63,746 nt of DNA from a virus. The notes below the pieces were generated by a model. That model made no database searches. It was not told the DNA's origin and saw nothing but the letters and a program-made list of their open reading frames with translations. Positions 41,826 to 50,680 of the stretch are shown piece by piece. The stretch covers positions 1 to 63,746 of the IMG/VR virus record IMGVR_UViG_3300027985_000695. One strand, given 5' to 3'. How positions within the stretch are numbered: the stretch's first letter is position 1; every line of letters begins with the position of its first letter. The position numbers were made by a program, and so were the translations under genes.

Positions 41826-42276
41826 CGACGACATGATGGTCAACCTTAAGCGATTCTCGGCGCTTGCGACGCGCAAGGCCGTCCTCGAAAGCGAACTCGA
41901 CGAGGTCAAGAAGGACATGAAGGCGCTCGAAGAGGTCGTCATCAACGACATGGACAACTTCGGCCTAGAACGCCCCGTGGTCGATGGCCGCTGCATCTTC
42001 AAGCGCGTGGACATCAGGGCGGGGGCAAGGAGCGGCGATGGCAACAAGGAAGCGCTCATCGAAGGCTTGAAGGCCGTGGCGCCCGCACTCATCAAGGAAG
42101 GCTACAACGCCAACTCGCTGGCCGCGTGGGTGCGCGAGATCGTTCGCGACTACCGCGACCAGGAGGGCCAGGAAACGGCGCCGATGGAAGACATCCTCAA
42201 GACCTTCCCGCCCGAGGTGCGCGACGTGCTGGCAATCCATGAAATCCCGACGCTCTCCACAAGGGTTGCGTCTTAA
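41815..42276 (+). CDS. Phage replication-module protein with N-terminal coiled coil
   Basis: A 153-residue protein. A coiled coil at residues 10-45 (RKAVLESELDEVKKDMKALE) is followed by a beta-rich region (GRCIFKRVDIRAGA) and a helical part (NSLAAWVREIVRDYRD). This outline recurs beside phage recombination and single-strand-binding genes, but I cannot assign a role. Confidence 0.55.
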   Translation: MPNSDDMMVNLKRFSALATRKAVLESELDEVKKDMKALEEVVINDMDNFGLERPVVDGRCIFKRVDIRAGARSGDGNKEALIEGLKAVAPALIKEGYNANSLAAWVREIVRDYRDQEGQETAPMEDILKTFPPEVRDVLAIHEIPTLSTRVAS

Positions 42277-42296
42277 CACCAAAAGGAGCGACAACA

Positions 42297-42746
42297 ATGG
42301 CTGATGTGAAACAACTCTCGCTTGCAAATATCGGAAACGGCGCGGCTGTGGCTCTTTTCGATGAGCAGTTGCAGAAGGTGCTCGACAACATCAAGGACTT
42401 GGACACCCCCGCCGAAGCCGTGCGCGAGGTGGCCATCGTCGTGAAGATCAAACCGAACATCAACCGCAACATGGCCGATATCGCCTACGTGGCCGACTGC
42501 AAGCTGGCGAGACGTTCACCGCTTGCCAGCAACATCCTGATCGACAGGAAGAAGTCAGGCCAGGTGATCGCCGCCGAGATGCTTGCCGGCGGCCTCGACC
42601 CCGACAGGGCGCTGATTCCCGGCGTCGAGGAAGAGGTCGAGCGACTGCATATGAACCCTCCCACCGTCAAGGTCGTCGGAGGACGCAAGCAGCAGCGGCC
42701 CGCGAAAGAGTCGAAGACGATTGACGTCGAAGCCGCCGAAGCTTAA
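42297..42746 (+). CDS. Conserved phage replication-module protein
   Basis: A 149-residue protein preceded by AAAAGGAG. It opens with VKQLSLANIGNGAAVALFDE and has a beta-rich core (REVAIVVKIKPNINRNMADI) reminiscent of a small OB- or ferredoxin-like fold. The C-terminal 40 residues are charged and probably flexible, as in single-strand-binding proteins, but there is no clear aromatic tip motif. Function not established. Confidence 0.55.
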   Translation: MADVKQLSLANIGNGAAVALFDEQLQKVLDNIKDLDTPAEAVREVAIVVKIKPNINRNMADIAYVADCKLARRSPLASNILIDRKKSGQVIAAEMLAGGLDPDRALIPGVEEEVERLHMNPPTVKVVGGRKQQRPAKESKTIDVEAAEA

Positions 42747-42774
42747 TCGGCAACAACATAAAGGAGTTTGATTC

Positions 42775-43524
42775 ATGGAATACGACATCAAGGAAGCCCT
42801 GGAGTTCATGCACGAAACCGGCAAGGAAACGCAGCGACTGCGCATGATCGACCCGCAGGAGTTCACGTTCCAGGGGCGCACGTTCGTCACCAACTCTGAA
42901 CGGTGCCGCGAAATCAGCCAGCGCGATTATCCGAAGGTCGAAATCTCGACCCTCAAAGGCGCCGTTGACTCCATCGTGGCCATCGGCGCCGGGACTGATT
43001 ACAGCGACATGATGGTGGTCGTCGAATCCTCCCGCGTCGTCAGCGTCGTTTCCCGCATCGTTGGCGACGCGAGAATCCGCGACACGTTCGTGGAGGCCGT
43101 GGCCGACACGCATCGCATGCCGACCTGCCATCTCAACCAGGAGGATTTCATCATCGCCATCAACACCTGCTTTGAGCCTGATGAAACCACCGAGACGCTG
43201 ATCAAGATCATCGGCTCTCTCAAGCAGGAATCCTCCGTGCAGCAGGACGACGACGGCATGAGCTCCAAGGTTCTGGTGCGCGACGGCATCATCTCCAACG
43301 CCGAGGTCACGCTCAAGAACCCAGTCACCCTGACGCCGCGGGCCTCGTTCCATGACGTTGACAACATCGAGCGCGAGTACATCCTCCGCATTCACAAGGG
43401 GCTGGAAGTCTCGCTGGTCCCGTGCAACGAGGAATGGGAACCGCTGATGAAGGCCAACGTCATGGCCCGCATCAAGGCTCTCATGGCCGAAGCGAACATC
43501 GACGGCATTCCTGTCGTGATGTAG
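42775..43524 (+). CDS. DUF2303/YfdQ-like phage protein
   Basis: A 249-residue protein. The C-terminal half reads VTLKNPVTLTPRASFHDVDN, then EYILRIHKG-type strand, matching the pattern of YfdQ/DUF2303 proteins common in phage early regions next to recombination genes. The N-terminal half contains a histidine pair region (ADTHRMPTCHLNQ). Function of the family is unknown. It lies between the replication genes and a Cys-cluster protein. Confidence 0.55.
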   Translation: MEYDIKEALEFMHETGKETQRLRMIDPQEFTFQGRTFVTNSERCREISQRDYPKVEISTLKGAVDSIVAIGAGTDYSDMMVVVESSRVVSVVSRIVGDARIRDTFVEAVADTHRMPTCHLNQEDFIIAINTCFEPDETTETLIKIIGSLKQESSVQQDDDGMSSKVLVRDGIISNAEVTLKNPVTLTPRASFHDVDNIEREYILRIHKGLEVSLVPCNEEWEPLMKANVMARIKALMAEANIDGIPVVM

Positions 43525-43533
43525 CGATACCAC

Positions 43534-43555
43534 AGGGGGAGGACGGCCTCCCCCT
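43534..43555 (+). other. Intergenic 9-bp hairpin next to a CCACAGGGG motif
   Basis: AGGGGGAGG and CCTCCCCCT close an ACGG tetraloop-like turn. No T run follows, so this is more likely an mRNA-processing or stability element than a terminator. It incorporates a copy of the dispersed 9-base motif (43530-43538). Confidence 0.5.
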
Positions 43556-43585
43556 CAACCTTCAACACATTGAACGAGGATTACA

Positions 43586-44350
43586 ATGAATCAGAGCACC
43601 ACTGAAATCGCCACCATCGACCCGGCCATTCTGCCCGCCATCGCGCAGGAGTACAAAATCTTCAGCCCCGAAGCGGCCGAGGCCATCGAGGTCATGCAGG
43701 TCAACACCGACGGCGACACCATGAGCGTCAGCGACCTGCCCCGCGTCAAATGCCCCTCCGGCGGCGGCGTGATGTGGGAGTTGCCCGAGACCGACGACAA
43801 GGGCAACCCCGACACCGTGAAGGAGCTCGACGGCATCATCCTGTTCGCCCAGTATTCCCGCGCCTACTGGGAGAAGGAGTACGGCACCAAGGACGCGAGC
43901 ATTCAACCCGACTGCTCGTCCTACAACGGCCTGGAAGGCGTCGGCAATCCCGGCGGCCTGTGCCAGCACTGCCCGCTGAACGCCTACGAGACCGCCTCCA
44001 AGGGAAGCGGCAAGGCTTGCAAGGAGTTTCAGATTCTCTTCTTCCTGCGCCAAGGCGACATCCTGCCGACCGTGCTGCGCGTGCCGCCGGCCAGCCTAAA
44101 GAACTTCAAGCGGTATCGCACCGTCACGCTCACCAACGCTGTGGCCTTCATGCACAACTGCCTCACCCGCATGACGCTCACCAAGACGAAGAACGACGAC
44201 GGCGTCGAGTACGCTGAGATCAATTTCGAGATGCTCGAAAAGCTTCCGCGTGAGGTCAAGGAATTCACCGGCAGCATGTCTCAGATGTTGCAGCCGCTGT
44301 TCAAGCGCATCATCGAAAGCGGATCCGCTTACGACGGCGCAAACGACTAA
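43586..44350 (+). CDS. Conserved phage protein with Cys cluster, possible single-strand DNA binder
   Basis: A 254-residue protein. The core PDCSSYNGLEGVGNPGGLCQ, then HCPLNAYETASKG.GKACKE has four cysteines spaced like a zinc knuckle, followed by LFFLRQGDILPTVLRVPPAS and LKNFKRYRTVTLT, a layout shared with a widespread group of phage early proteins found beside recombination and replication genes. A nucleic-acid-binding role is plausible but not shown by the sequence. Confidence 0.6.
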   Translation: MNQSTTEIATIDPAILPAIAQEYKIFSPEAAEAIEVMQVNTDGDTMSVSDLPRVKCPSGGGVMWELPETDDKGNPDTVKELDGIILFAQYSRAYWEKEYGTKDASIQPDCSSYNGLEGVGNPGGLCQHCPLNAYETASKGSGKACKEFQILFFLRQGDILPTVLRVPPASLKNFKRYRTVTLTNAVAFMHNCLTRMTLTKTKNDDGVEYAEINFEMLEKLPREVKEFTGSMSQMLQPLFKRIIESGSAYDGAND

Positions 44351-44659
44351 CACGGCATCATCGCATGAGTTCCCATAATCCTGGGTCGTTCAGCCTCATG
44401 CGATTGCAGCGGCGGGGAGTCGTTCCCCGCCGCTTATTGAGGGAGAGGCGACAAGCGCAACCGATGCGTTGCAGCGCAAATGTTGCGTGGCGATATTGGG
44501 GTTCACGGCTGCAACCGTGAGAAAAGAACATCGCCCTGATAAGCGAAGGTCCGGGTTGCCCGACCGGCTGCGTTCATAGCGCGGATAGTTTAAGAAGCGC
44601 CAGTCGCCTTTCCCTCCGATGCAGCGAACCATCGTTGCATCGCAAACACAGGAGCGAGC
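44351..44659 (+). ncRNA. Structured 300-base intergenic region, candidate leader or small RNA
   Basis: No gene lies in this gap. It holds several stems: a 10-bp pair ATCGCATGAG (44360-44369) with CTCATGCGAT (44395-44404); a terminator-like 10-bp stem GCGGCGGGGA (44409-44418) with TCCCCGCCGC (44424-44433) followed by TTATTG; TCACGG/CCGTGA near 44512-44528; and GGTC-CGGG paired with CCCG-ACC near 44550. The density of stems suggests an attenuator, leader or a small RNA that ends at the second hairpin, with a second structured piece leading into the 44-residue gene. Confidence 0.4.
44409..44438 (+). terminator. Terminator-like hairpin downstream of the Cys-cluster gene
   Basis: A 10-bp perfect GC-rich stem with a 5-base loop, followed by TTATTG. 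The T run is weak, so termination is probably partial. Confidence 0.55.
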
Positions 44660-44794
44660 ATGAACATCGTTATTACCATCATCAGCACAATCATGGCGGG
44701 TGTCGGCACATGGATGGCATCTCACGGAAGATTTGACATTGCAGCGTACGACGCAGCTATGGCTGCGTGGCTTATGATGTTCAGGAGCAAATAG
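44660..44794 (+). CDS. 44-residue membrane protein
   Basis: A small gene with the favoured AGGAGCGAGC ribosome site and ATG 44660. The product has a hydrophobic start (NIVITIISTIMAGVGTW) and a second weaker hydrophobic part (MAAWLMMF). The ribosome site is the same one used by several real genes here, which supports translation. It precedes a lipoprotein gene, so a surface role is possible. Confidence 0.6.
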   Translation: MNIVITIISTIMAGVGTWMASHGRFDIAAYDAAMAAWLMMFRSK

Positions 44795-44802
44795 GTGCTG
44801 GC

Positions 44803-45030
44803 ATGAACAGACTACTACTCTCACTCGTCGCGGCAACACTCATCGTGTCAGCATGCAGCAACGACTCGGTTGTTACATCAAAAGGCAATGCATTCACCGG
44901 AGTAACCGAGATTCTGTGTGTTGATGGCAGGAAGTTCGTCTTCTACAAGGTCGGCTATGGTGGCGGTCTGTCTCAAATGCTGCAAGCTGACGGCAAACCT
45001 GAACTGTGCGAGGCAAGCCATGTCGATTAA
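44803..45030 (+). CDS. Small lipoprotein
   Basis: A 75-residue protein beginning with a lipoprotein signal: MNRLLLSLVAATLIVSAC, with cleavage before Cys18 (lipobox VSAC). Mature part of about 58 residues has one more Cys pair (EILCVDG, ELCEAS). Small phage lipoproteins of this size often block receptors or DNA entry of rival phages; that is an inference. The stop overlaps the next gene by 11 bases. Confidence 0.7.
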   Translation: MNRLLLSLVAATLIVSACSNDSVVTSKGNAFTGVTEILCVDGRKFVFYKVGYGGGLSQMLQADGKPELCEASHVD

Positions 45031-45223
45031 ACTGCAAATAACATATGTGTGCGACCTATGCGAAGCCTCAAAGACTGTGAAACAGGAAACATATACACCA
45101 GTACCTGGCGGCTTCATCGAGGTACAAATGCCTGACGGGCACCTCAGACGTCACGTATGCTCTGGCTGCGGCAAGGCCATCGCAGACAAGTTTAACATGA
45201 TGTGCAAAGACACGGGATCATAA
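45020..45223 (+). CDS. Small zinc-ribbon protein
   Basis: A 67-residue protein with two CxxC knuckles (YVCDLCEAS and VCSGCGKAI) about 35 residues apart, a complete treble-clef or ribbon-like arrangement. Starts inside the end of the lipoprotein gene. Function unknown. Confidence 0.6.
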   Translation: MSIKLQITYVCDLCEASKTVKQETYTPVPGGFIEVQMPDGHLRRHVCSGCGKAIADKFNMMCKDTGS

Positions 45224-45237
45224 GAGAGGAGACTTCA

Positions 45238-45555
45238 ATGTTCTGCTTTCATAAGTGGCTTCCATACAGGTCGGCCGGGTGCGCTGTAATAGCTGGCAAT
45301 GTTCTTGAGGATATGTGCATCAGGACATACAACTCAAGTCTTGAGTTCACCGAAATTATGAATTCTCTTATTTTCTCTGCGTCGTCGGTGATTTTCAAAG
45401 ACATTGTGTGCGTCAAGTGTGGCAAAACGCGGCGCAACATTGAGGCCGAATACCTTAGAATGGCAGAGATGGCAAAGAAGTACAACAGAATGCAGCGCGA
45501 GGCATATGAGAACGCGCCTGAAGGACGTGCAGATAATCTTATTGGCCTTGAATAA
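45238..45555 (+). CDS. Unknown early protein with CxxC
   Basis: A 105-residue protein; GAGGAGAC precedes ATG 45238. There is one CVKCGK knuckle near residue 60 and a helical, charged C-terminus (EYLRMAEMAKKYNRMQREA). The N-terminal part has HKWLPY and several aromatic residues. The region 44.8-46.0 kb is lower in G+C than the rest, as is common for recently acquired early genes. Confidence 0.55.
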   Translation: MFCFHKWLPYRSAGCAVIAGNVLEDMCIRTYNSSLEFTEIMNSLIFSASSVIFKDIVCVKCGKTRRNIEAEYLRMAEMAKKYNRMQREAYENAPEGRADNLIGLE

Positions 45556-45567
45556 GAGGTAGCGTCT

Positions 45568-45816
45568 ATGCGTCAAGAGTCTATCCCGCTGAGTCAGGTT
45601 GATAAGTATGTAACCATGTGCCATCGTATCGTCAGACTAATACAGTCGTGTCAAACTACCGAGCATACTGATGTTGCATACAGGTACATCACACTTGCTC
45701 GCAAAACAATTGGGGACAAGAACTTTTACGATGCCGTCACCTTGCTCGACAAAAAGTTCAACAGCATTGTGCGATCATTCGCAGTTGCACAGGTAAGCGT
45801 GGAGGCAAAACAATGA
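45568..45816 (+). CDS. Small helical early protein
   Basis: An 82-residue helical protein (VDKYVTMCHRIVRLIQSC; FYDAVTLLDKKFNSIVRSF) with AAGAGGTAG upstream. Its stop overlaps the next start by four bases. No family recognised. Confidence 0.55.
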   Translation: MRQESIPLSQVDKYVTMCHRIVRLIQSCQTTEHTDVAYRYITLARKTIGDKNFYDAVTLLDKKFNSIVRSFAVAQVSVEAKQ

Positions 45817-46046
45817 AGCTTGGAGAAGATACCGTCACAGTCAGTGACATCAACGGCAAGCACCTTTTCAGGGTGAATGCCATTGAATACTTGTCGCCTG
45901 TCTTCCATGAGGATGGCAAAGATGCGTATTTCGAAGTCACTGTGGCACTGAAAGAACCCGTAAGGCTTGACTACGAGACGGATTCCCGCGCCAAGTACCA
46001 GTGGAGAAAGATCAGCCAAGCGATGACCCGCAAAGGTCAGGAATAG
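45813..46046 (+). CDS. Small beta-rich early protein
   Basis: A 77-residue protein with an ATGA overlap with the previous gene. Alternating strands (DTVTVSDINGKHLFRVNAIE; YFEVTVALKEPVRLDYET) suggest a small beta domain. Function unknown. It is followed, 58 bases on, by the primase gene. Confidence 0.55.
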   Translation: MKLGEDTVTVSDINGKHLFRVNAIEYLSPVFHEDGKDAYFEVTVALKEPVRLDYETDSRAKYQWRKISQAMTRKGQE

Positions 46047-46103
46047 GCTTTATGCCGGTGGCCGATTCTGCTACTGAAACGGAAACTCACGCGGGGGCAG
46101 CGG

Positions 46104-47942
46104 ATGGATCGCAAGCAGATTCAAGGGTTTTTGTCGGCCCTTTTCGACGGCAAACGGGAAGAGGATTACATACTTATATGGGACAAGTCACCAAAAGGCG
46201 TAAAGAGTTCGCGGTGGTTCAGGCGAACGGGAGACGCGGCGAATCACATCATGGGCATGCCCTCGCACGACGTCTACGTGCAGGGCGTTTCAAGCCCGCA
46301 TGATTTCGGGCCGACGTCCAGATGCCTGGCGCGCCTGGCGTCAGGCATACCGGGCGTGCGCATCGACCTTGACGTAGCGCACGACGTTCACAAGAAAAAG
46401 GACTCGCTTCCGAAGACAGACGCGGAGGCGTTGTCCATACTCAAGGAAATCCCCGATTTTCTTCAGCCTACAATCATCATTCATTCCGGCCACGGCTTCC
46501 AGATGTGGTGGCTCTTCCATGAGTTCTGGAATTTCGACACCGACGTGGAGCGCAACGAGGCGGCTACGCTCGTCAATGCGTGGCAGAAGACGATGGCCGC
46601 GCACATGTCCGGCCGCGGGTGGACTCTCGACCCATGCCAGTCGCTCGGTCATGTCTTCAGGGTGCCGGGGACATTCAACAACAAGGAGGAGCAGCTTCCA
46701 GTCAAGATTGTAGGAGGCTCGGAAGCGAGGTTCTCGCCTGAAGACTTCGACGAGTACATCGTAGGCGGGGACCATTCCATAGAGTACAGCGATGCCACCG
46801 AGGAACGAGTTGGCATCGTTGTTCGTAAGGGGGCCATGCCTCCCGAACACAAGCTTGTGGCCCTTCTCGACATCGATCCCAAGTTCGCCGGCTCGTGGCG
46901 ACGCAGCCGCAAGGACTTGAAGGATCAGTCCATGAGCACATATGACGCATCCCTCACCGCGATTGCGATCTTGAACGGGTGGGGCGACCAGGAGGTTGCG
47001 GATTTAATCATCGCCTTCCGCGAGAAGATTTTCGCCACCGGGGCGCTCAAGGATGCGGACTTGCGCAAGGCGTACCGCACCGACTATCTGCGCCGAACCA
47101 TTGATACTGCGAAGAAGATGCTTGTCGAGAGCAACCGCACGGCCCTCACCGCCAGCGACATGCGCCGCGCCCTCAATTTGTACGAGGACGCCGAGGCGGC
47201 GCCGAAGCCGATCATGAATGAGGGCGAAGAGGAATGCGACGACGCGGCCCCTGCCCCTCCCGATCTCATGGCTCAGGCGCGGTCAGCTGCGCTCGACGCT
47301 CTCTCCGCGTATGTTTCAGGCCCGGACAAGCCGACGCAGGTCACGGCTCTTGTGAGTTACCGCGACGGCGACAAGGTTGAGTATGTGCTTCACACCGACC
47401 GTGGCCAGGTGAGTCTGGGGTCGAGCGACGACATGTTGAGTCAGGCGAAGTTGCGGGGCCGGATTATGACCGGCCTTTTGACGTTGCCACAGAAGATGAA
47501 GGTCCAGGCGTTCGAGACGATAGTCAGCGGCTTCATGCGCATTTGCGAGCCTGCGCCGGACAACGAGGACGCGACGGTAGAGGGCGCCATGCTGTCGTGG
47601 TTGCAGCAGTACCTTGAAGAGCGCCGCGTGGCCACGAACGTGGACGATGGCGTGTACTATGGAAGGCGCCCATTCTTGAAAGACGGCGTTACGCACTTCT
47701 TCTTGAACTCTTTCGTCACGTGGCTTTCATCCAACGGCGACCGCATGGGCCGCAACACCATCTCAAAAATCCTCCTTCAAATTGGCTGCGGCCAGTCGAA
47801 GGACAAGCATGCCCTTGAGGGCGGCGTCGTGTATTCACGGACGTATACTGCCCCCTCTGCATTGCAGCAGACGTGGCTGAAGGTGAACGTAACCCCTCAT
47901 CTTGTCATCGCGAAGAAGCAAGATGCTACCGAGAGTCAGTGA
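46104..47942 (+). CDS. Archaeo-eukaryotic-type primase (PriPol/AEP) protein
   Basis: A 612-residue protein. The primase core lies at about residues 60-210: motif I GVRIDLDVAHD gives the metal-binding DxD, motif II IIHSGHGFQMWWLF gives the SxH, and motif III region is GHVFRVPGTFNNKE. A PriCT-like helical domain follows (DASLTAIAILNGWGDQEVAD, then LRKAYRTDYLRRTI). No helicase Walker motif is seen in the C-terminal 250 residues. It would make primers, and perhaps short DNA, at the phage origin. The genome has no DNA polymerase gene, so the host enzyme probably extends them. Confidence 0.8.
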   Translation: MDRKQIQGFLSALFDGKREEDYILIWDKSPKGVKSSRWFRRTGDAANHIMGMPSHDVYVQGVSSPHDFGPTSRCLARLASGIPGVRIDLDVAHDVHKKKDSLPKTDAEALSILKEIPDFLQPTIIIHSGHGFQMWWLFHEFWNFDTDVERNEAATLVNAWQKTMAAHMSGRGWTLDPCQSLGHVFRVPGTFNNKEEQLPVKIVGGSEARFSPEDFDEYIVGGDHSIEYSDATEERVGIVVRKGAMPPEHKLVALLDIDPKFAGSWRRSRKDLKDQSMSTYDASLTAIAILNGWGDQEVADLIIAFREKIFATGALKDADLRKAYRTDYLRRTIDTAKKMLVESNRTALTASDMRRALNLYEDAEAAPKPIMNEGEEECDDAAPAPPDLMAQARSAALDALSAYVSGPDKPTQVTALVSYRDGDKVEYVLHTDRGQVSLGSSDDMLSQAKLRGRIMTGLLTLPQKMKVQAFETIVSGFMRICEPAPDNEDATVEGAMLSWLQQYLEERRVATNVDDGVYYGRRPFLKDGVTHFFLNSFVTWLSSNGDRMGRNTISKILLQIGCGQSKDKHALEGGVVYSRTYTAPSALQQTWLKVNVTPHLVIAKKQDATESQ

Positions 47943-48548
47943 CCCATGGCGTAATTTCCCGGCGCGGCGCAAATTTCCCGTTTTTCCAGAAAAACGCCGC
48001 CACCGCGCAAGTCACCGAAACCACAGGCGAATGTAGCGCATGGGCCGGTGTGAGGCGAAAAAGGCGCTTTTATACGTATACACGGAAAAAAAGTGATTTT
48101 TGGAAAACAGGGGCGATCTAGCTCAAATCGTTGATGTAAAAACGGAACCACTAATAAAATCAATAGTTTACGGCCCATATAAACGCCACCAAAACGCCAC
48201 CGAAAGGCCAAATAGTTGGAATTATTGAGTCAGAAACGCCACTTTTATGGCACTACAGAAAGTTGACCTTATAACGCGGCCATGTTGGATTGTAGTAATG
48301 TAGTACATGTCCCGTGTCATTTATATAAGAACGGGGAAAGAAGGGAGCGGGGAACTATGCGGCCGGGCTGCGGAGATGGACGATGCATTGAAGAGCGGCG
48401 GGAGAGAGGCATAAAACCCTCCCCCTCGCGCCTGTGGCCGCAATGAACCCTTGTCTGAGCCATACATTCCCCGCCCTCCGTGGAGCATCTTGGCGGGAGA
48501 GCGGGGAATCAACAATAAAACAGGGCCGAAAGGGCCGAAGGGGGACAA
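47943..48548 (+). other. AT-rich non-coding region with short repeats, candidate replication origin
   Basis: No reading frame here is convincing. The region is clearly more AT-rich than the flanks and contains AAACGCCACC at 48181-48190 and 48192-48201, AAACGCCACT at 48234-48243, and a gapped copy at 47992-48004, plus two AATTTCCCG boxes near 47952 and 47971. Such iteron-like copies beside a primase gene are typical of origins. A possible -10 (TATAAG) lies near 48330, upstream of the helicase gene. A purine-rich stretch fills 48340-48420. Confidence 0.5.
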
Positions 48549-50211
48549 ATGGGGTCTGAGCGCGGTAAAGAGTATCGCGTCTACGGCCCCCCGTGACTCG
48601 GGGTGCGGTAAGACGACGTATATGACTGATGCCATCGAGAAGACTGCGATGCAGGAAGGACCGTATAACATCATTGTGTCATCGTACACAAAGGCGGCGG
48701 CGTATGAGTTGGTGCATAGAGTGGTAGGGATACCTGAGAGCGCCATAGGTACGTTGCATGCACACTGCTTCAGAGCGTTGGGGCTGAGTGGCGTAGCGGA
48801 GACTGAGGATAGTCTTGAAGCGTGGAATGAAGAGTATCCGGGTCTGCCGATAGGAAAGACTGCGAAGAGCGTCGAGGATGCCCAGAGTGAGATAACAGGG
48901 CAGGGAGAAGGGTCGAGGCTTCTGATGGAGTATGGCAGGATGCGCAACCTGCTGCGGCCGAGAGAGTTGTGGCCGTCTGACGTCGAGTCGTTTGCGGTGA
49001 AGTGGGAGGACTTCAAGAAGCAGATAGGACTGCCTGACTTCACGGATATGATAGAGCTTGGACTGACGTGCCTTGATGGAGCGCCTAACGGGGCGACCGT
49101 AGGGTTCTTTGATGAGGCGCAGGACTTCAGCGCCATGCAGTTGGCATTGGTTAGGAAGTGGGGCGAGAAGCTGAAGTTTCACATCCTGGCTGGTGATGAT
49201 GACCAGACGCTGTACTCGTTCGTCGGGGCGACGCCTGATGCATTCCTGACGCCTGAGATACCGGAGGAGCAGAAAAGGTTTCTGACTCAGAGCTACCGGG
49301 TGCCGTCGCTGCCGCAGGCTGTTGCGGAGGCGTGGATCAGGAAGGTGTCGATACGGCAGGACAAGCCGTACCATCCGAGGGTGGACGAGAACGGGTTCGT
49401 CGTCGAGGGTGAGGTGACGACGCTGCATCATGGAACGATGAACGATACGCAGGCGGTGGTCGACTATGCGGCTGCGGAGGTGGAGGCGGGGCGAAGCGTC
49501 ATGATCCTGGCGTCGTGTTCGTACCAGTTGCAGAGGATGATATCGAACCTGAGAAGGGACGGTCTGCCGTTTCACAATCCGTACAGGAGAAGCAACGGGG
49601 CATGGAATCCGTTGGCGCGGCGAAAGGGATCGACGAGCACTGCGGACAGGCTGCTTGCATTCATGCTGCCGGAGGCCGGGAGTGAGGACTTCCCCCTGTG
49701 GTCGCCGCGGCAACTCTCGATGTGGGTCGAACTCATCAAGACGAAGGGAGTGCTTCAACGCAAGGGGAAGGAAAGAATCAGGGACATGGTTGCGAGCGGC
49801 ATGCATCTCGACCAAGGAAGGCTGTCTGAGTTCCTGATGGACATGTTTGAGCCTGAAGCGCTGGACATGGCCATAAGCTTCGACGCGCACTGGCTGAAGG
49901 AGCATGCGCTGAAGTCGAAGGCGTCGGCCCTTGAGTTTCCGATGGATGTCATAAGGAAGAGGGGCCACGAGGCGCTCGTGAATGTGCCGATGATCATTCC
50001 GGGCACGATTCACAGCGTCAAGGGAGGACAGGCGGACACGGTCATCGTCGTGCCGGACATATCGCAGCAGGCGTATGAGCACTCGTTGACCACGGCCGGA
50101 TCCGATGATCTGGTGAGACAGTTCTATGTAGCCATGACGAGATGTCGTCAGAAGCTTGTGTTCTTAAAGCCCGCGACGAACAGTTACGCAAGGGGGATGT
50201 ATGACTATTGA
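48549..50211 (+). CDS. UvrD/Rep-type helicase, frame disrupted inside Walker A
   Basis: From ATG 48549 (AAGGGGG upstream) the frame reads M.SERGKEYRVYGPP and then hits TGA at 48594. If seven bases (48594-48600) are left out, it continues GCGKTTYMTDAI and stays open to 50211, giving an exact GPPGCGKTT Walker A. Later motifs are intact: VSSYTKAAA (Ia), GFFDEAQDFSAMQ (II), AGDDDQTLYSF (III), SYRVPSLP (IV), HSVKGGQADTVIV (V) and QFYVAMTRCRQKL (VI). An alternative start at 48451 is in the downstream frame but gives unlikely low-complexity residues. Either a recent 7-base insertion or a recoding event is implied. Confidence 0.8.
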
Positions 50212-50680
50212 CAACGATGTGCCGTCGCCTGAGTTCGTGAAGTTGAAGCCGAAAAAGGTGAAGGAGACGAGCATAACGAACAGGATCATCGAGGCGCTGA
50301 ACAAGGTGGCATACGTCAAGCTGAAGAAGTTCCACGGCTCGGTGTACGGGCATCCCGAACTCGACATCTACGGGTCCGTGTTCGGGCGCCCCGTCTTCAT
50401 AGAGGTCAAGGTTCCAGGCAAGAAACCGACGCCGAGGCAGGAACAAATCATCGCGGAATGGAATCAGGCCGGCGCGATTGCGGTGTGGGCCACAAGCTTG
50501 GAAGAGGCGGTCGTAGCGATTTACAAAGGGCTTATGGATTACAACGACGTTTCCTGCGATTCGTTCTTCGCGGCTTGTGAACTGGCCTTGGCGAAAAACG
50601 CCTTGCCGTATTTGCGGGAATATGCCCTGAATCGGCGCCAAGCGCCCCGGACGGGCGCGTTTTCGGAGAAACCATGCTAG
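50201..50680 (+). CDS. VRR-NUC domain nuclease
   Basis: A 159-residue protein. The core is VKLKKFHGSVYGHPELDIYG, then RPVFIEVKVPGKKPTPRQEQ: the GxPDxxG/ELDIYG and (I/F)EVK elements are the catalytic residues of VRR-NUC (PD-(D/E)xK) nucleases. The domain runs from about residue 25 to 120. Phage VRR-NUC proteins often act as Holliday-junction or structure-specific nucleases beside helicases, as here. Starts 11 bases inside the helicase gene. Confidence 0.85.
   Translation: MTIDNDVPSPEFVKLKPKKVKETSITNRIIEALNKVAYVKLKKFHGSVYGHPELDIYGSVFGRPVFIEVKVPGKKPTPRQEQIIAEWNQAGAIAVWATSLEEAVVAIYKGLMDYNDVSCDSFFAACELALAKNALPYLREYALNRRQAPRTGAFSEKPC

Noticed and set aside
42667-43533. 288-codon - strand frame opposite the DUF2303-like gene
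   Set aside because: Asp/His/Val-rich shadow of a strongly biased + strand gene.
48451-48590. Upstream start of the UvrD-like helicase at ATG 48451
   Set aside because: This frame gives an odd Lys/Gly/Pro-rich start and spoils Walker A; the frame from 48549 gives the expected helicase N-terminus up to the disruption.
48679-50082. 467-codon - strand frame opposite the UvrD-like helicase
   Set aside because: Arg/Leu/His-rich shadow; all helicase motifs are on the + strand.
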